This document shows, piece after piece, positions 54,695-64,000 of a stretch of DNA of 64,000 bases. Positions within the stretch are counted from its first letter, which is position 1. Every line of letters starts with the position of its first letter. The translations under genes were made by a program, and so were the position numbers. The notes beneath the pieces were generated by a model. The model was not told the origin of the DNA. It was given only the letters and a program-made list of their open reading frames with translations, and did not search any database. The DNA is from Emticicia sp. C21 (GTDB taxonomy: Bacteria; Bacteroidota; Bacteroidia; Cytophagales; Spirosomataceae). The DNA lies in contig NZ_QVMT01000009.1 of assembly GCF_003418935.1 (NCBI RefSeq), positions 124,001 to 188,000 on the forward strand, written 5' to 3'.

Positions 54695-57235
54695 TTAGGC
54701 GTTTTCGAAGCGCGAAGCGTTGATTCCTAAGCCAACAAGTGCTGCTTTAACAGCCTTGGTACGCTCGTTTGCCAGTTGTGTATCATTGTCTGCAAAACTG
54801 CCTACTTTAACGTTTACATTAGGATACGCTTTCAGAATTTCAGCAACATTCAAAACTTCATTCATTGAATTCGCTTCAATTGAAGCACTTCCGTTAACAA
54901 AGTTTAAGCTACTAAAATTGAATGATACTTTCTGATTTGACGATGAAGCTTGAATTGATTTAATCAATTGGTCTTCTACCCCACCCTCAAGATAATTAAG
55001 GGTTACACCAGTTGCCAGGGTTTGATTGATGCTTGTTGGTAAAGATGATTGTACCACCTCAGTTTTTTTGTTTTCCAAGCCTGCATGGTTTGATTTTACT
55101 GCAATGTAAGGAGCAATAACCAAAGAAACGATTGACATCAATTTAATCAAAATGTTCATTGATGGGCCAGAAGTATCTTTGAATGGATCACCTACAGTAT
55201 CACCTGTAACAGAAGCTTTGTGAGGTTCTGATTTTTTATAGTAAGTCTCGCCATCAATGACAACACCTTTTTCAAATGATTTTTTAGCATTATCCCATGC
55301 ACCACCTGCATTTGACTGGAACATCCCCATCAATACACCAGATACTGTTACACCTGCTAATAAGCCACCAAGAATTTCTGCCGATGAAGTACCTTCAAAA
55401 ACTCCTTTAAATCCAAAACCTACTATCACTGGCACTATAAGGGCAATAGCGCCCGGTAAAATCATTTGTTTGATTGATGCTTGAGTAGAAATTGCGACAC
55501 ATTTTTCATATTCAGGTTCAGCTTTATATTCCATAATACCCGGAATTTCGCGGAACTGGCGACGAACTTCGTTTACCATTTCCATAGCTGCCTTACCCAC
55601 AGCCGAAATACAAAGGGCACTGAAAATAAAAGGAATCATACCACCGATAAACAACCCTGCTAATACGGGAGCTTTGTAAATATCAATGGCCGAAATACCT
55701 GCAATACCAACGAACGCTGCGAATAGTGCCAATGAAGTCAAGGCTGCAGAAGCAATCGCAAAGCCTTTTCCTGTCGCAGCGGTTGTGTTTCCAACAGCGT
55801 CCAGATTATCTGTACGTCCACGTACTTCTGATGGTAGTTGAGACATTTCTGCAATACCACCTGCGTTGTCTGCAATTGGACCAAAGGCGTCAATGGCTAA
55901 TTGCATAGCTGTTGTAGCCATCATACCTGCTGCTGCGATAGATACACCATATAAACCAGCAAAGCTATATGATAAGATAATACCAGCCGCTAAAACGATA
56001 ATTGGTAATACTGTTGATTCCATACCCACTGCTAAACCACCAATGATGTTAGTAGCATGACCTGTCCCTGATTTCTGAACGATTGATAATACAGGGCGTT
56101 TACCCATAGCAGTATAGTACTCCGTAATGATTGACATCAAAGCACCTACAACTAATCCAACCACAATAGCCCAGAAAACACCCATTGAGGTAAACTCATG
56201 ACCACGAAGACTTAAATTTTCAGGTAAAATTTGAGTTACCAGGAAGTATGAAGCGATAAGTGTAATAACAATGGAAGCCCAGTTACCTAAATTCAATGCA
56301 TTTTGTACAGAAGAGTCTTCGCTGCTGATACGTACAAAGAAAGTTGAAACCAAAGAGGCAAGCAAACCTACACCTGCAATCATCATAGGAAGGATTACTG
56401 GAGAGAAACCATTAAAGGCATCAACAACGCTGATTTCTTGTCCTAATACCATGGTTGCCAGGATGGTGGCTACATAAGAACCAAATAAGTCAGCACCCAT
56501 ACCTGCTACGTCACCTACGTTATCACCTACGTTATCGGCGATAGTTGCCGGATTACGAACATCATCTTCAGGAATACCTGCTTCTACTTTACCAACTAAG
56601 TCAGCACCTACGTCGGCAGCTTTGGTATAAATACCACCACCAACACGAGCAAATAAGGCAATAGACTCAGCACCTAATGAGAATCCTGCTAATACTTCGA
56701 TAGCTTTTTTCATGTTATCAGAAGTAAGCAACTCACCTTTTGCAAAATAGTTATAGAAAATAATGAAAAGACCGCTCAAGCCTAAAACTGCCAGGCCTGC
56801 CACACCCATACCCATTACCGAACCACCAGTGAAAGAAACTTGAAGCGCCTTTGCTAATGAGGTACGAGCTGCTTGTGCTGTACGTACGTTAGCTTTGGTA
56901 GCGATTTTCATACCAATGTAACCAGCAGTAGCTGAAAAAACCGCACCAATTAAGAATGCTACAGCAATAATAGGGGAAGAATGAATTGGGGATTCGGCAG
57001 TGCCCTCGCTTGAGCCTAACCAAGCTAACAAGATAGCGGTTGGAATGGCAAAAAAAGCTAAGATTCTCCATTCTGCTTTTAAGAACGCAATGGCTCCATC
57101 GGCTATATAACCTGAGAGTTTTTGCATATTAGCGTCTCCGGTTGGTTGGTTAGAAACCCAACTAAAGCGCCAAGCAGTGTAAAGTAATCCGATTATTCCG
57201 AACACCGGAACAAGATAGACAATCATTGAATCCAT
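54695..57235 (-). CDS. hppA: K+-dependent membrane pyrophosphatase with C-terminal OmpA-like domain
   Basis: 846 residues. The first about 718 are a 16-helix membrane pyrophosphatase that couples PPi hydrolysis to ion export. The signature [35 protein letters not shown] (about 208-242) is intact. A486 in [10 protein letters not shown], instead of Lys, marks the K+-dependent class. E190 in [15 protein letters not shown] lies in TM5, while the TM6 site that normally carries Glu reads GSYVA (A256). This is the pattern reported for the Flavobacterium johnsoniae type of proton pump. Residues 719-846 are an added domain resembling OmpA/MotB C-terminal domains ([38 protein letters not shown]). Both termini of this family face outside, so the extra domain would be periplasmic. 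Confidence 0.9.
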   Translation of the reverse strand: MDSMIVYLVPVFGIIGLLYTAWRFSWVSNQPTGDANMQKLSGYIADGAIAFLKAEWRILAFFAIPTAILLAWLGSSEGTAESPIHSSPIIAVAFLIGAVFSATAGYIGMKIATKANVRTAQAARTSLAKALQVSFTGGSVMGMGVAGLAVLGLSGLFIIFYNYFAKGELLTSDNMKKAIEVLAGFSLGAESIALFARVGGGIYTKAADVGADLVGKVEAGIPEDDVRNPATIADNVGDNVGDVAGMGADLFGSYVATILATMVLGQEISVVDAFNGFSPVILPMMIAGVGLLASLVSTFFVRISSEDSSVQNALNLGNWASIVITLIASYFLVTQILPENLSLRGHEFTSMGVFWAIVVGLVVGALMSIITEYYTAMGKRPVLSIVQKSGTGHATNIIGGLAVGMESTVLPIIVLAAGIILSYSFAGLYGVSIAAAGMMATTAMQLAIDAFGPIADNAGGIAEMSQLPSEVRGRTDNLDAVGNTTAATGKGFAIASAALTSLALFAAFVGIAGISAIDIYKAPVLAGLFIGGMIPFIFSALCISAVGKAAMEMVNEVRRQFREIPGIMEYKAEPEYEKCVAISTQASIKQMILPGAIALIVPVIVGFGFKGVFEGTSSAEILGGLLAGVTVSGVLMGMFQSNAGGAWDNAKKSFEKGVVIDGETYYKKSEPHKASVTGDTVGDPFKDTSGPSMNILIKLMSIVSLVIAPYIAVKSNHAGLENKKTEVVQSSLPTSINQTLATGVTLNYLEGGVEDQLIKSIQASSSNQKVSFNFSSLNFVNGSASIEANSMNEVLNVAEILKAYPNVNVKVGSFADNDTQLANERTKAVKAALVGLGINASRFENA

Positions 57236-57449
57236 AATGAAATATTTGAGTTTAGTAAGTATTTTTTTTACAAGGTTTGCAAATTTAACAGAAGAAGTTG
57301 AATTTGAAAATGTGATAATTTGAAAATTAGAACGAAGAATTGGGTACTTATTAATAAATATCTTATTATCAATTAATTATAACAAACATTAATTTGAGAG
57401 ACATAAAAAAATTATTACTTAATTAAGTTTTTTTTGCACTTTGCTTTAA

Positions 57450-60400
57450 TTAATTGCCACACGCATTTTCAATGTTCGCTAAAAAAGTACTATTCCCACC
57501 AACTGAGAACCCCGGAAGAAATAGGATTGCATTATCAGCTTTAATAGTGGTAGCCGAAAGTGTATTGACTTTACTAATGGCTGAAACACGGTTGCCAACA
57601 AATGTCTGTAAACCTTTTTGCGGAACAGCATTATTTATTACCACCTCCGTTGGTTTTATTTCAACAACCTGGCTTTGAAAAGGTGTCCAACAACCTGTAG
57701 CTTGCTCTTTACATCTTACTGAATATGTATTTGTTGTGGTAGGGCTAACAATAATACCTACACCCGTTTCATTGGTGGACCATTGAAATGGAGCCATGCA
57801 ACCTGTGCCTAATAATAGAATATCTGAGCCGCTACATATTGTAATAGGGTTAATCAAAGGAGCTCTATCTGAAATAATTGCCATCTCATTTCCACTTTGA
57901 ATAGTTACCGGATTATGATTACTAAGATTTGCGTTACGTAGTAATGGGTTAATTTCTGTAGACTGTGCTGAACTTATGGCATATGCCATAATGCTGGGTG
58001 GTGCAATGTCAGCAGGACTGATACTAAGATTTACAGTATATCTATCACTAGGGCAAACCCCTGCACAATGATTTTGCACATAATAAGTATGCATTCCAAT
58101 TAAAGTATCCCCAGGCACAAATTCATTGCCCGCGGCGAGTAAAGTTCCTCCTGTATAAGATGTCCACCAACTAAAAGTATTGGGTAAACTAACATTATCT
58201 ATTTGAATTTCAAGAGCAAAACCTGAAACACAGAGCGGATCACCGCTTGAATTATCATTTGGTAATAGTGTCCATGTTCCATTCGCATTCTGTCCAGTAA
58301 ACACTGAAAGAGCCTGCTGTGGAGCAAATGTACCCGAAGCAGGTGCTGACTGAGCAGCTATAGGAGGTTTACCGTCCTCAAAAACGATTGTTATTTGTCC
58401 ATTATACTCATAATAATTATAGGTATTGCTTGGTAAAAGTGTCAGTATGGTGCCATCAGGTGATTGGATTTTGAAAGATAATTCATCATTGTACGGAAAA
58501 CTACCCAAATGCAGTGAACTGCAATCGTTTAATCCAATCTGATCTTTTTTATCAAAGGTAATTGTAACTTTTAGCTTACCCACAGACTGTGTCGCTAAAT
58601 CACTTACAGTAATTGAAGGATTATTACCTGTTTGCTCATTTCCATCATATCCAATAACATTGCCAGTGTAGGAATAACTCTTGATGACCGAACCAATACA
58701 TGAATTGGCTGTAGCTTGCAAACCATTGCCGACTTGTAAACTTGTTCCCTCACAAATTTCTCTATTCGTCACTATAGGAGGTGATGCCCTGTGTGTAGTT
58801 ATTACAATATTTAGTTTGTTAGATTTTACTACACACTGTCCCAACTTCTGTTCTACTAAAAACTCCCCTGCTTCCGAAACCTCATAAGTTAAACCAGTTG
58901 CACCATTTATTATTTGGCTATCTTTTTTCCATTGATAGTTTGTGTTGGTAGTTGCATTTACTGAAAGCTTTGTAGTTTGTCCTAAACACAGGATAGTAGA
59001 ATTATCAGAGGTAATGGTGGGATTAAGTGTAATAAATGAAAGACTAACAGCCGGAGAAGAGGTTGCGCATCCGGTACCTGATAAGGTAACCGTATAATTT
59101 CCATCCTGCTTAGCATAAAATCGATAAGCATTTAATCCTATATTATTATTATCTTTTTTCCATTGATAGTTTACGCCCTCTAGATTGTGAGCAGTAAGCA
59201 GAATAGAATCACCCACGCAAGCAGTAGTTAGACCAACATTTATAGTAACGCTACCAGGGATAACGCTTACTTTTACTGAAGTTGCCGCAATAGCACAAGT
59301 ACCTTTACTAACAATTACAGTATATTGCCCGGTTTCTGAGGCAGTAAATGTAGGTTGATTTGTACCAACGCTCGTACCATTTTTTTTCCACTGATAAGAT
59401 GCGCCTGCAGTCGTATTGCATGATAGTTGAATTGTGCCTCCTGGACAAAGAACAGTTGTTGCTGACGGCGTAATAATTGGTTGAATATTATCTTCCATGC
59501 AGGAAACAGCCTTTAACACATTTATTCTGCCACTACCTAGTAAACCAGAGTAACTTGAATTTTGTGAATCTATATTATCGCAAGTACTCTTAATCAGATT
59601 TTCTAGTTCTGATTGATTAAGATGTGGTTTAACCGACCATACATAGGCAAAAACACTACTTACAATTGGCGCTGCCATTGATGTACCACTCAGATAATCG
59701 TACTTATTAGTGGGTATGGTACTATAAATATTACTGCCCGGAGCTACTAAATCGACAGTTGTACCATAGTTGGAGAAATAGCTTTTTTCGTCAAGAGATG
59801 TTACACTTGCAACAGAAATTACACGATTGTAAGAAGCAGGATAATAAGTAGTATTTTGACCGTTATTTCCTGCAGCAGCAATAATCATTACCCCTGAAGC
59901 ATATGCATTATCAATTACCGACTGGTTAGTAGCTGAATAGGCACTCCCACCCCATGAAATATTAATAATATTCGCCCCATTCGCCACTGCCCATGAGATC
60001 CCTTCATAGCCATGATAAACATTCTCCGATGAAGCATTGTTGGGTGTGGCTTTTATTGGGAGTATCTTTACTCTGTTAAAACCTACCGAAGCAATTCCCA
60101 TACCGTTATTAGTAACAGCCCCAACCAAACCTGCTACGTGAGTTCCATGAAAAAAGGTGGTATCTGGTGGAGAAGGGTCATTATCATTGTCAGATACGTC
60201 TCTTCCGGCTAACATATTACCTGCTAAGTCGATATGATTGGTTTGTATCGCATTATCAATGACAGCTACTACTATATCAACCCCACCCTGAGATATATCC
60301 CATGCCTCGTAAGCTTTTATTTTGTTCAGATAATACTGATTGCTAACTTTAGTATCGTTAGCAATAGAAATAATCTGATTATATGGAACAGGTTCAACAT

Positions 60401-60743
60401 ATTCAATGCTATTGTCTTTAGCGATTTCTTTAATATATTGATGAATGAGTTTTGGGTTCCCAATTTTGACACGATAGACTCTCTGCAGGTCGCTTGAGTT
60501 GGAGAAATAAAAACTGCGTTTAGCTTCTAAAACATTAGAAATATGATTGGCTTTCGATAAAAAAGGTAATTCGGCCGATATATTTACGGCACCATTGGGT
60601 AAATTAAGATTAATCTTTGGAAACTCTTTGAGTTTAATATACACCTCCCCATCCAAGTAATTCTTTTGAATGGTTTGGGCAAAAATGAAATTTCCTGACA
60701 AAATTAGTAACACACTTGAAAACAATAGGAGTTTTGTTCTCAT
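57450..60743 (-). CDS. Secreted subtilisin-like serine peptidase with Ig repeats, P-domain and C-terminal coathanger-type domain (copy 2)
   Basis: 1097 residues. Signal peptide (1-22, ending FAQ), propeptide, then the S8 domain (about 132-415) with D163 in VIDNAIQ, H199 in HGTHVAG, N293 in AAAGNN and S355 in SGTSMAAP. Three Ig-like repeats follow (about 420-665), each with a C-x-G start and Y-Q-W-K-K-(D/N) core; the paralogue at 51702 has one. Next are a P-domain (YDGNEQTGNNPSITV, YNDELSFKIQSPDG, NGTWTLLPNDN), a Cys-rich beta region and the final domain ending FLPGFSVGG...ENACGN. The two subtilases flank the pyrophosphatase gene in opposite directions. It probably degrades proteins at or outside the cell surface. 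Confidence 0.9.
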   Translation of the reverse strand: MRTKLLLFSSVLLILSGNFIFAQTIQKNYLDGEVYIKLKEFPKINLNLPNGAVNISAELPFLSKANHISNVLEAKRSFYFSNSSDLQRVYRVKIGNPKLIHQYIKEIAKDNSIEYVEPVPYNQIISIANDTKVSNQYYLNKIKAYEAWDISQGGVDIVVAVIDNAIQTNHIDLAGNMLAGRDVSDNDNDPSPPDTTFFHGTHVAGLVGAVTNNGMGIASVGFNRVKILPIKATPNNASSENVYHGYEGISWAVANGANIINISWGGSAYSATNQSVIDNAYASGVMIIAAAGNNGQNTTYYPASYNRVISVASVTSLDEKSYFSNYGTTVDLVAPGSNIYSTIPTNKYDYLSGTSMAAPIVSSVFAYVWSVKPHLNQSELENLIKSTCDNIDSQNSSYSGLLGSGRINVLKAVSCMEDNIQPIITPSATTVLCPGGTIQLSCNTTAGASYQWKKNGTSVGTNQPTFTASETGQYTVIVSKGTCAIAATSVKVSVIPGSVTINVGLTTACVGDSILLTAHNLEGVNYQWKKDNNNIGLNAYRFYAKQDGNYTVTLSGTGCATSSPAVSLSFITLNPTITSDNSTILCLGQTTKLSVNATTNTNYQWKKDSQIINGATGLTYEVSEAGEFLVEQKLGQCVVKSNKLNIVITTHRASPPIVTNREICEGTSLQVGNGLQATANSCIGSVIKSYSYTGNVIGYDGNEQTGNNPSITVSDLATQSVGKLKVTITFDKKDQIGLNDCSSLHLGSFPYNDELSFKIQSPDGTILTLLPSNTYNYYEYNGQITIVFEDGKPPIAAQSAPASGTFAPQQALSVFTGQNANGTWTLLPNDNSSGDPLCVSGFALEIQIDNVSLPNTFSWWTSYTGGTLLAAGNEFVPGDTLIGMHTYYVQNHCAGVCPSDRYTVNLSISPADIAPPSIMAYAISSAQSTEINPLLRNANLSNHNPVTIQSGNEMAIISDRAPLINPITICSGSDILLLGTGCMAPFQWSTNETGVGIIVSPTTTNTYSVRCKEQATGCWTPFQSQVVEIKPTEVVINNAVPQKGLQTFVGNRVSAISKVNTLSATTIKADNAILFLPGFSVGGNSTFLANIENACGN

Positions 60744-60980
60744 GCAATGGCATTTTAATCGTGACTATTTAATGTTATTATACGGGGCAAGGAATATTTG
60801 ATCGTGTTTTCTTAGACATAAGCATTATTCATGCCATAAGTGCAGGTGAAATAGGATTAAAATTACTTTAAACGAAAATGACAAGAGTAAAAATACTCGT
60901 TTTTTTTATTGATTGGCAAATAAGATGGTTCATGTCTTTAGCTTTTACGAACTCACAGAGAGTATAAGACATCATATACA

Positions 60981-61016
60981 TTTTGTAGCAAAGTATCAAA
61001 TTGAATATATTTGATA
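60981..61016 (+). promoter_or_regulatory. Promoter of the AraC-type gene with overlapping inverted repeat
   Basis: TTTTG (60981-60985), 20 bases, then TATATTTG (61006-61013): a full match to the Bacteroidota -33/-7 promoter. TATCAAAT (60994-61001) and ATTTGATA (61009-61016) are exact reverse complements 7 bases apart and overlap the -7 box, as an autoregulatory operator would. The ATG is 28 bases beyond the box. The rest of the 298-base gap to the subtilase gene shows nothing else clear. Confidence 0.65.
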
Positions 61017-61041
61017 AATTTTAAAGCTATTACAAAGAATT

Positions 61042-62034
61042 ATGTCGTTCAACCAAATCATTATCAGTATCTTCTGCGGTATATGTCTATTTAATTGTAT
61101 TCTGATTGTTACTGTATTGCTTTTTCAAAATGGCTTCAAACAAAAGCCTCAACTTTTTCTGGCATTAATGCTTATGGGCTTAGGTTTTAGATTGGCCAAA
61201 TCTTTCTTTGTTTTTGTCCCTATTTCGTACCCTGGCATTGGTATTATGTTGGGTGCAACAGGCTTGCTCTCAGTTGGACCTGCTCATTATTTATATAGCT
61301 TGAGTAGTATTGGCAGAAAGATTAACCCAATCCATTATTTGACTTTTCTACCCTCTATTGCTCTAATAATTACTTATATTGTTGGAGATGCTTCTAAGCC
61401 TATTTCATGGGCTTATGTATGGGGTATTGCCTGCCTGGGTGTTTTTCAAGCGGCTTCAGTGGTGGCAGTGAAAGGTAAAGGCTTACCTAGATCTTATACT
61501 CTTTTTTCGGGTGGTGTAGCTTTGTTCTGGATAATATTTGTGCTACAGTATATGATAAATAGCATCAATTTTTATGCAGCCGGCACGTTTGCCGGAGCTT
61601 TAATCTTATATGCTATAAATTTCAGGATATTGACAGAAACATCCTTTTTCTCTCTAGTAAAGACTCCTAAACAGATGGATGAAAAGCAGGCAAGTGAAGT
61701 GCTCGGTCAGGTTGAAGAATTAATGAAATACCAGGAGTTATTCAAGCAAAAAGGCTTATCAATTAATGAAGTAGCTAAATATACAGGTCAACCTGCTTAT
61801 CTGATTTCTCAATCTATTAATTCAGGTTATGGTATAAATTTCAATGAGTATGTGAACAGATTCAGGATTGAAGCTACAAAAAAAATGCTGGCCGATGCTG
61901 TTTCAAATGACAAAGTAGAATCGATTGCTTCTCAAGTTGGTTTCAAAAGCAATACCTCATTGTATCAGGCATTTAAGAAAGAAACCGGAATGACACCCCA
62001 CCAATATCGTAAACAGCTCATCGGCCAGATTTAA
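61042..62034 (+). CDS. Membrane-anchored AraC-family transcriptional regulator
   Basis: 330 residues. The N-terminal 200 hold about six to seven hydrophobic helices (for example LFNCILIVTVLLF, FLALMLMGLGF, YLTFLPSIALIITYIVG, WIIFVLQYMI). They are followed by a linker and a C-terminal AraC DNA-binding domain (about 225-328): LSINEVAKYTGQPAYLISQSINSGYG forms the first helix-turn-helix and VESIASQVGFKSNTSLYQAFKKETGMTPHQYRK the second. Such one-component membrane regulators are common in Bacteroidota and should sense an envelope signal. It is convergent with the molybdopterin gene, 16 bases away, and has a clear promoter and operator of its own. Confidence 0.88.
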   Translation: MSFNQIIISIFCGICLFNCILIVTVLLFQNGFKQKPQLFLALMLMGLGFRLAKSFFVFVPISYPGIGIMLGATGLLSVGPAHYLYSLSSIGRKINPIHYLTFLPSIALIITYIVGDASKPISWAYVWGIACLGVFQAASVVAVKGKGLPRSYTLFSGGVALFWIIFVLQYMINSINFYAAGTFAGALILYAINFRILTETSFFSLVKTPKQMDEKQASEVLGQVEELMKYQELFKQKGLSINEVAKYTGQPAYLISQSINSGYGINFNEYVNRFRIEATKKMLADAVSNDKVESIASQVGFKSNTSLYQAFKKETGMTPHQYRKQLIGQI

Positions 62035-62050
62035 AGTAAAAATCCTGAAA

Positions 62051-64000
62051 TTATCCCTGGATATTATTCAGGTCGAAGGGTAATTTTCTTACCCGAATAT
62101 TGGTTAGGTTGAATAGTGCATTTCCTAAAGCTGGTGCAACCGGTGGTAATCCTGGCTCTCCTACTCCACCCGGTATTTCACCGTCGGCAATGATATACGT
62201 TTCGATTTCTGGAATCTCATCATTGCGAATCAAAGCATATTGATTAAAATTCGACTGTTGAGGTATACCTGCTTTGATTTCAATCTTTTCTTTGGTAGCA
62301 GCGCTTAAACCCATAATTACATTGCCGCTCATCTGGGCTTTTACCATGTCCGGATTCACACATATACCACAATCAAGCACTGAAATTACCTTGATAACTT
62401 TGACTCCGTTATCCACTTTAGCTACTGTTATACATATGGCACAGGTACTTTCAAATGAATTAAATATTGCCACTCCCATCGCGGTATTAGCATCCGGTTT
62501 CATTTTGTAGTGGCTCCTTTCTGCTAATGTTTCCAGCACTTTTCTAAAACCTTTATCTTGCAACATATCCAACCTCAATTGCAAAGGGTCTTTCTGGGCT
62601 TTATGCGCTAACTCGTCGATAAAACACTCTTGAGCCCAGGCAAAACTACCTGAATATACACTTCTCCACCACATAATCGGGATATCTGTGGCTACTCGTT
62701 TGGTACTTACTTTTATATTTTCAATCTGATACTTATTTTTTTCGAAGCCAATTTCATTACCCACACCACTTTCTGCCTCGCCATCTTTCGGGCTATTTCT
62801 CAATTGGCCGTCGATACTTTCACATACCGCATAATGGTGTATGGTTGCAATCTTGCCATCTTTTATAGAGCCCTGCATTCTTGAAACTCCTCCACACCTA
62901 TAAGGGCCCTGTGTAATGTCATCTTCTCTCGACCAGATTACCTTTATCGGTCTTTTCAATTTCTGACTTAATTCGCAAGCTTCCAGCAGATAATCATGAT
63001 AAGCTTTCCTGCCAAATGAGCCTCCCATATTATAGACATGCACAATCACATCATCTTTTGATATTTTCATCAATTTTGACACGTCGTCTTTTATCCACAC
63101 CGGACTTTGTATAGCTGCCCAAACTTCCACTTTACCATCAGGTCTTACATGGACAATGGCACATTCTGGCTCAATAGGTGTATGTGCTACAAAATTACAT
63201 TCGTATAGCTCATCCAGTTTTTGCTCTGATTTATGAAAGACTTCATCAAAATTGCCTTTGTTATAAAATGGCTTAGTCGACTTATCAACTTCTTAATAAA
63301 GTTTTTTAAAGTAAATATCGGTATCCAAATGATCTCCCTCTTTGCCCCAGACCCCCTTTAGCGCTCTACGACCCTTCAAGGCACTCCAATAGCTGTCTGC
63401 AACCACTGCCAAAGCATCAAAACTGCTGTATGGCATAGTTCTCTTGCAAGGTACAACTGCCACAACTCCATTTACTTTCAGGGCTTCTTTATCATCATAA
63501 CTCTGTAGTTTGCCGATAATGGTTGGGCTATGAAGAACTGCTGCATACAACATATCGGGCACTGTTACATCAATACCATATTGCATTTTACCGGTAATTC
63601 GTTCAAGTACATCAGAACGCTTAGTGGCCTTTCCAATAATAGTGAACTGCTCTTTGTTTTTGAGTTTAGGTTTTTCGGGAATAGGTAAGGTGCGTGCTTT
63701 TTCTACCAATTCCCCATAGCTTAAACGAGCTTTTGTATTTAGGTTAATTACTTCTCCATTTTGTGCTTTGCATTGGGAATCACTCATTTCCCACGTCTCA
63801 GCAGCGGCTCTTAAAAACATTTCTTTAGCAGCTGCTCCTGCCTGGCGGAGTTGCTCCCACGATCTTCTGACTGCACCACTACCTCCTGCAATCTGAGCCC
63901 CCTCATTGGCTTGCCCACTACTGAATATAACCTTTACTTTATCAAGGCTTACTTCGAGTTCTTCGGCTATTAAGGCAGCAGAGGCTTGAGAAGAACCCTG
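62051..64000 (-). pseudogene. Molybdopterin-binding oxidoreductase subunit (IorB/CoxL-like), interrupted by an in-frame stop and cut by the window edge
   Basis: One reading frame runs from 64000 down to 62051 with a single ochre codon at 63293-63295. The 235 codons before it (ending DIYFKKLY) and the 413 after it (starting EVDKSTKPFYNKG) are both clearly the same protein of the xanthine dehydrogenase family, isoquinoline 1-oxidoreductase beta-like. Visible motifs are SSGQANEGAQ and GGSGAVRRSW at the start, MQYGIDVTVPDM, FVAHTPIEPECA, YNMGGSFGRKAYHD, and GGVGEPGLPPVAPALGNAL with the catalytic Glu. Because the frame is unchanged, one substitution (for example GAA to TAA) explains the break. Sequencing error, a recent null allele, or two interacting halves remain possible. 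About 80-90 N-terminal residues should lie beyond the window. Confidence 0.85.

Noticed and set aside
60888-60914. GAGTAAAAATACTC hairpin followed by T-run between divergent genes as a terminator
   Set aside because: Only a 5-bp stem, and no plus-strand gene precedes it.
63289-63300. Frameshift in the molybdopterin gene
   Set aside because: Both halves are in the same frame (1242 bases apart, a multiple of three), so only a stop codon separates them. The codon is TAA, so selenocysteine insertion is also excluded.

Overview
The window looks like a chromosomal segment of an AT-rich Bacteroidota, most likely a member of the Cytophagales. The evidence is a SusC/SusD outer-membrane pair, lipoproteins without obvious Shine-Dalgarno sequences, menaquinone genes, secreted proteins with signal peptides ending in Ala-Gln or Gly-Gln, a promoter of the Bacteroidota TTTG/TAnnTTTG type, and TAATG or short-overlap gene junctions. 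No rRNA, tRNA, CRISPR array, transposase or phage gene was seen. Gene calls rest on protein motifs read by eye; no database search was possible.

Layout. 1-6040: starch/maltodextrin use. Two divergent GH13 genes share a short motif before their starts (one gene is cut by the window edge), followed by beta-phosphoglucomutase, a GH65 disaccharide phosphorylase and a TPR protein. 6108-8007: a membrane protein and two tandem DinB-like proteins. 8152-12730: a divergent leucine/HMG-CoA degradation module (enoyl-CoA hydratase, HMG-CoA lyase, acyl-CoA dehydrogenase; carboxyltransferase on the other strand). 12882-17725: a large secreted metzincin peptidase, then two exported ferritin-like proteins. 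17829-25342: MBL-fold hydrolase, aldehyde dehydrogenase, XRE regulator with a degenerate LexA-like domain, methionine aminotransferase, AEC-like permease and an apparently exported HisC-like aminotransferase. 25343-26299: a 957-base gene-free leader with structured segments. 26300-31494: SusC, SusD and a small lipoprotein. 31557-35619: MenE and MenB with a Rieske lipoprotein and a DUF2452 protein between them. 35696-40281: EVE protein, two secreted paralogues with Tyr/Gly-rich loops, and an rRNA-type methyltransferase. 40312-48907: an unknown protein, TPR lipoprotein, ThrS, IF-3, an exported SAM hydrolase and LeuS. 49000-60743: PIG-L deacetylase and two paralogous secreted subtilases that flank a membrane pyrophosphatase. 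61042-64000: a membrane-anchored AraC regulator and a molybdopterin oxidoreductase gene broken by an in-frame stop.

How genes may work together. The first cluster should cut maltodextrins in the envelope and phosphorolyse the disaccharide to beta-glucose-1-phosphate and then glucose-6-phosphate. The leucine module ends in acetyl-CoA and acetoacetate. The three large secreted peptidases are separate loci but share one C-terminal domain ending in a near-terminal cysteine, which points to a common surface delivery or anchoring route.

Most notable: that shared C-terminal domain; the OmpA-like domain fused to the pyrophosphatase, together with relocation of its gate glutamate; the ochre stop in the molybdopterin gene; the pseudoknot-capable leader before susC; the exported SAM hydrolase and exported aminotransferase; the tandem Tyr/Gly-rich secreted pair; and several long perfect inverted repeats.
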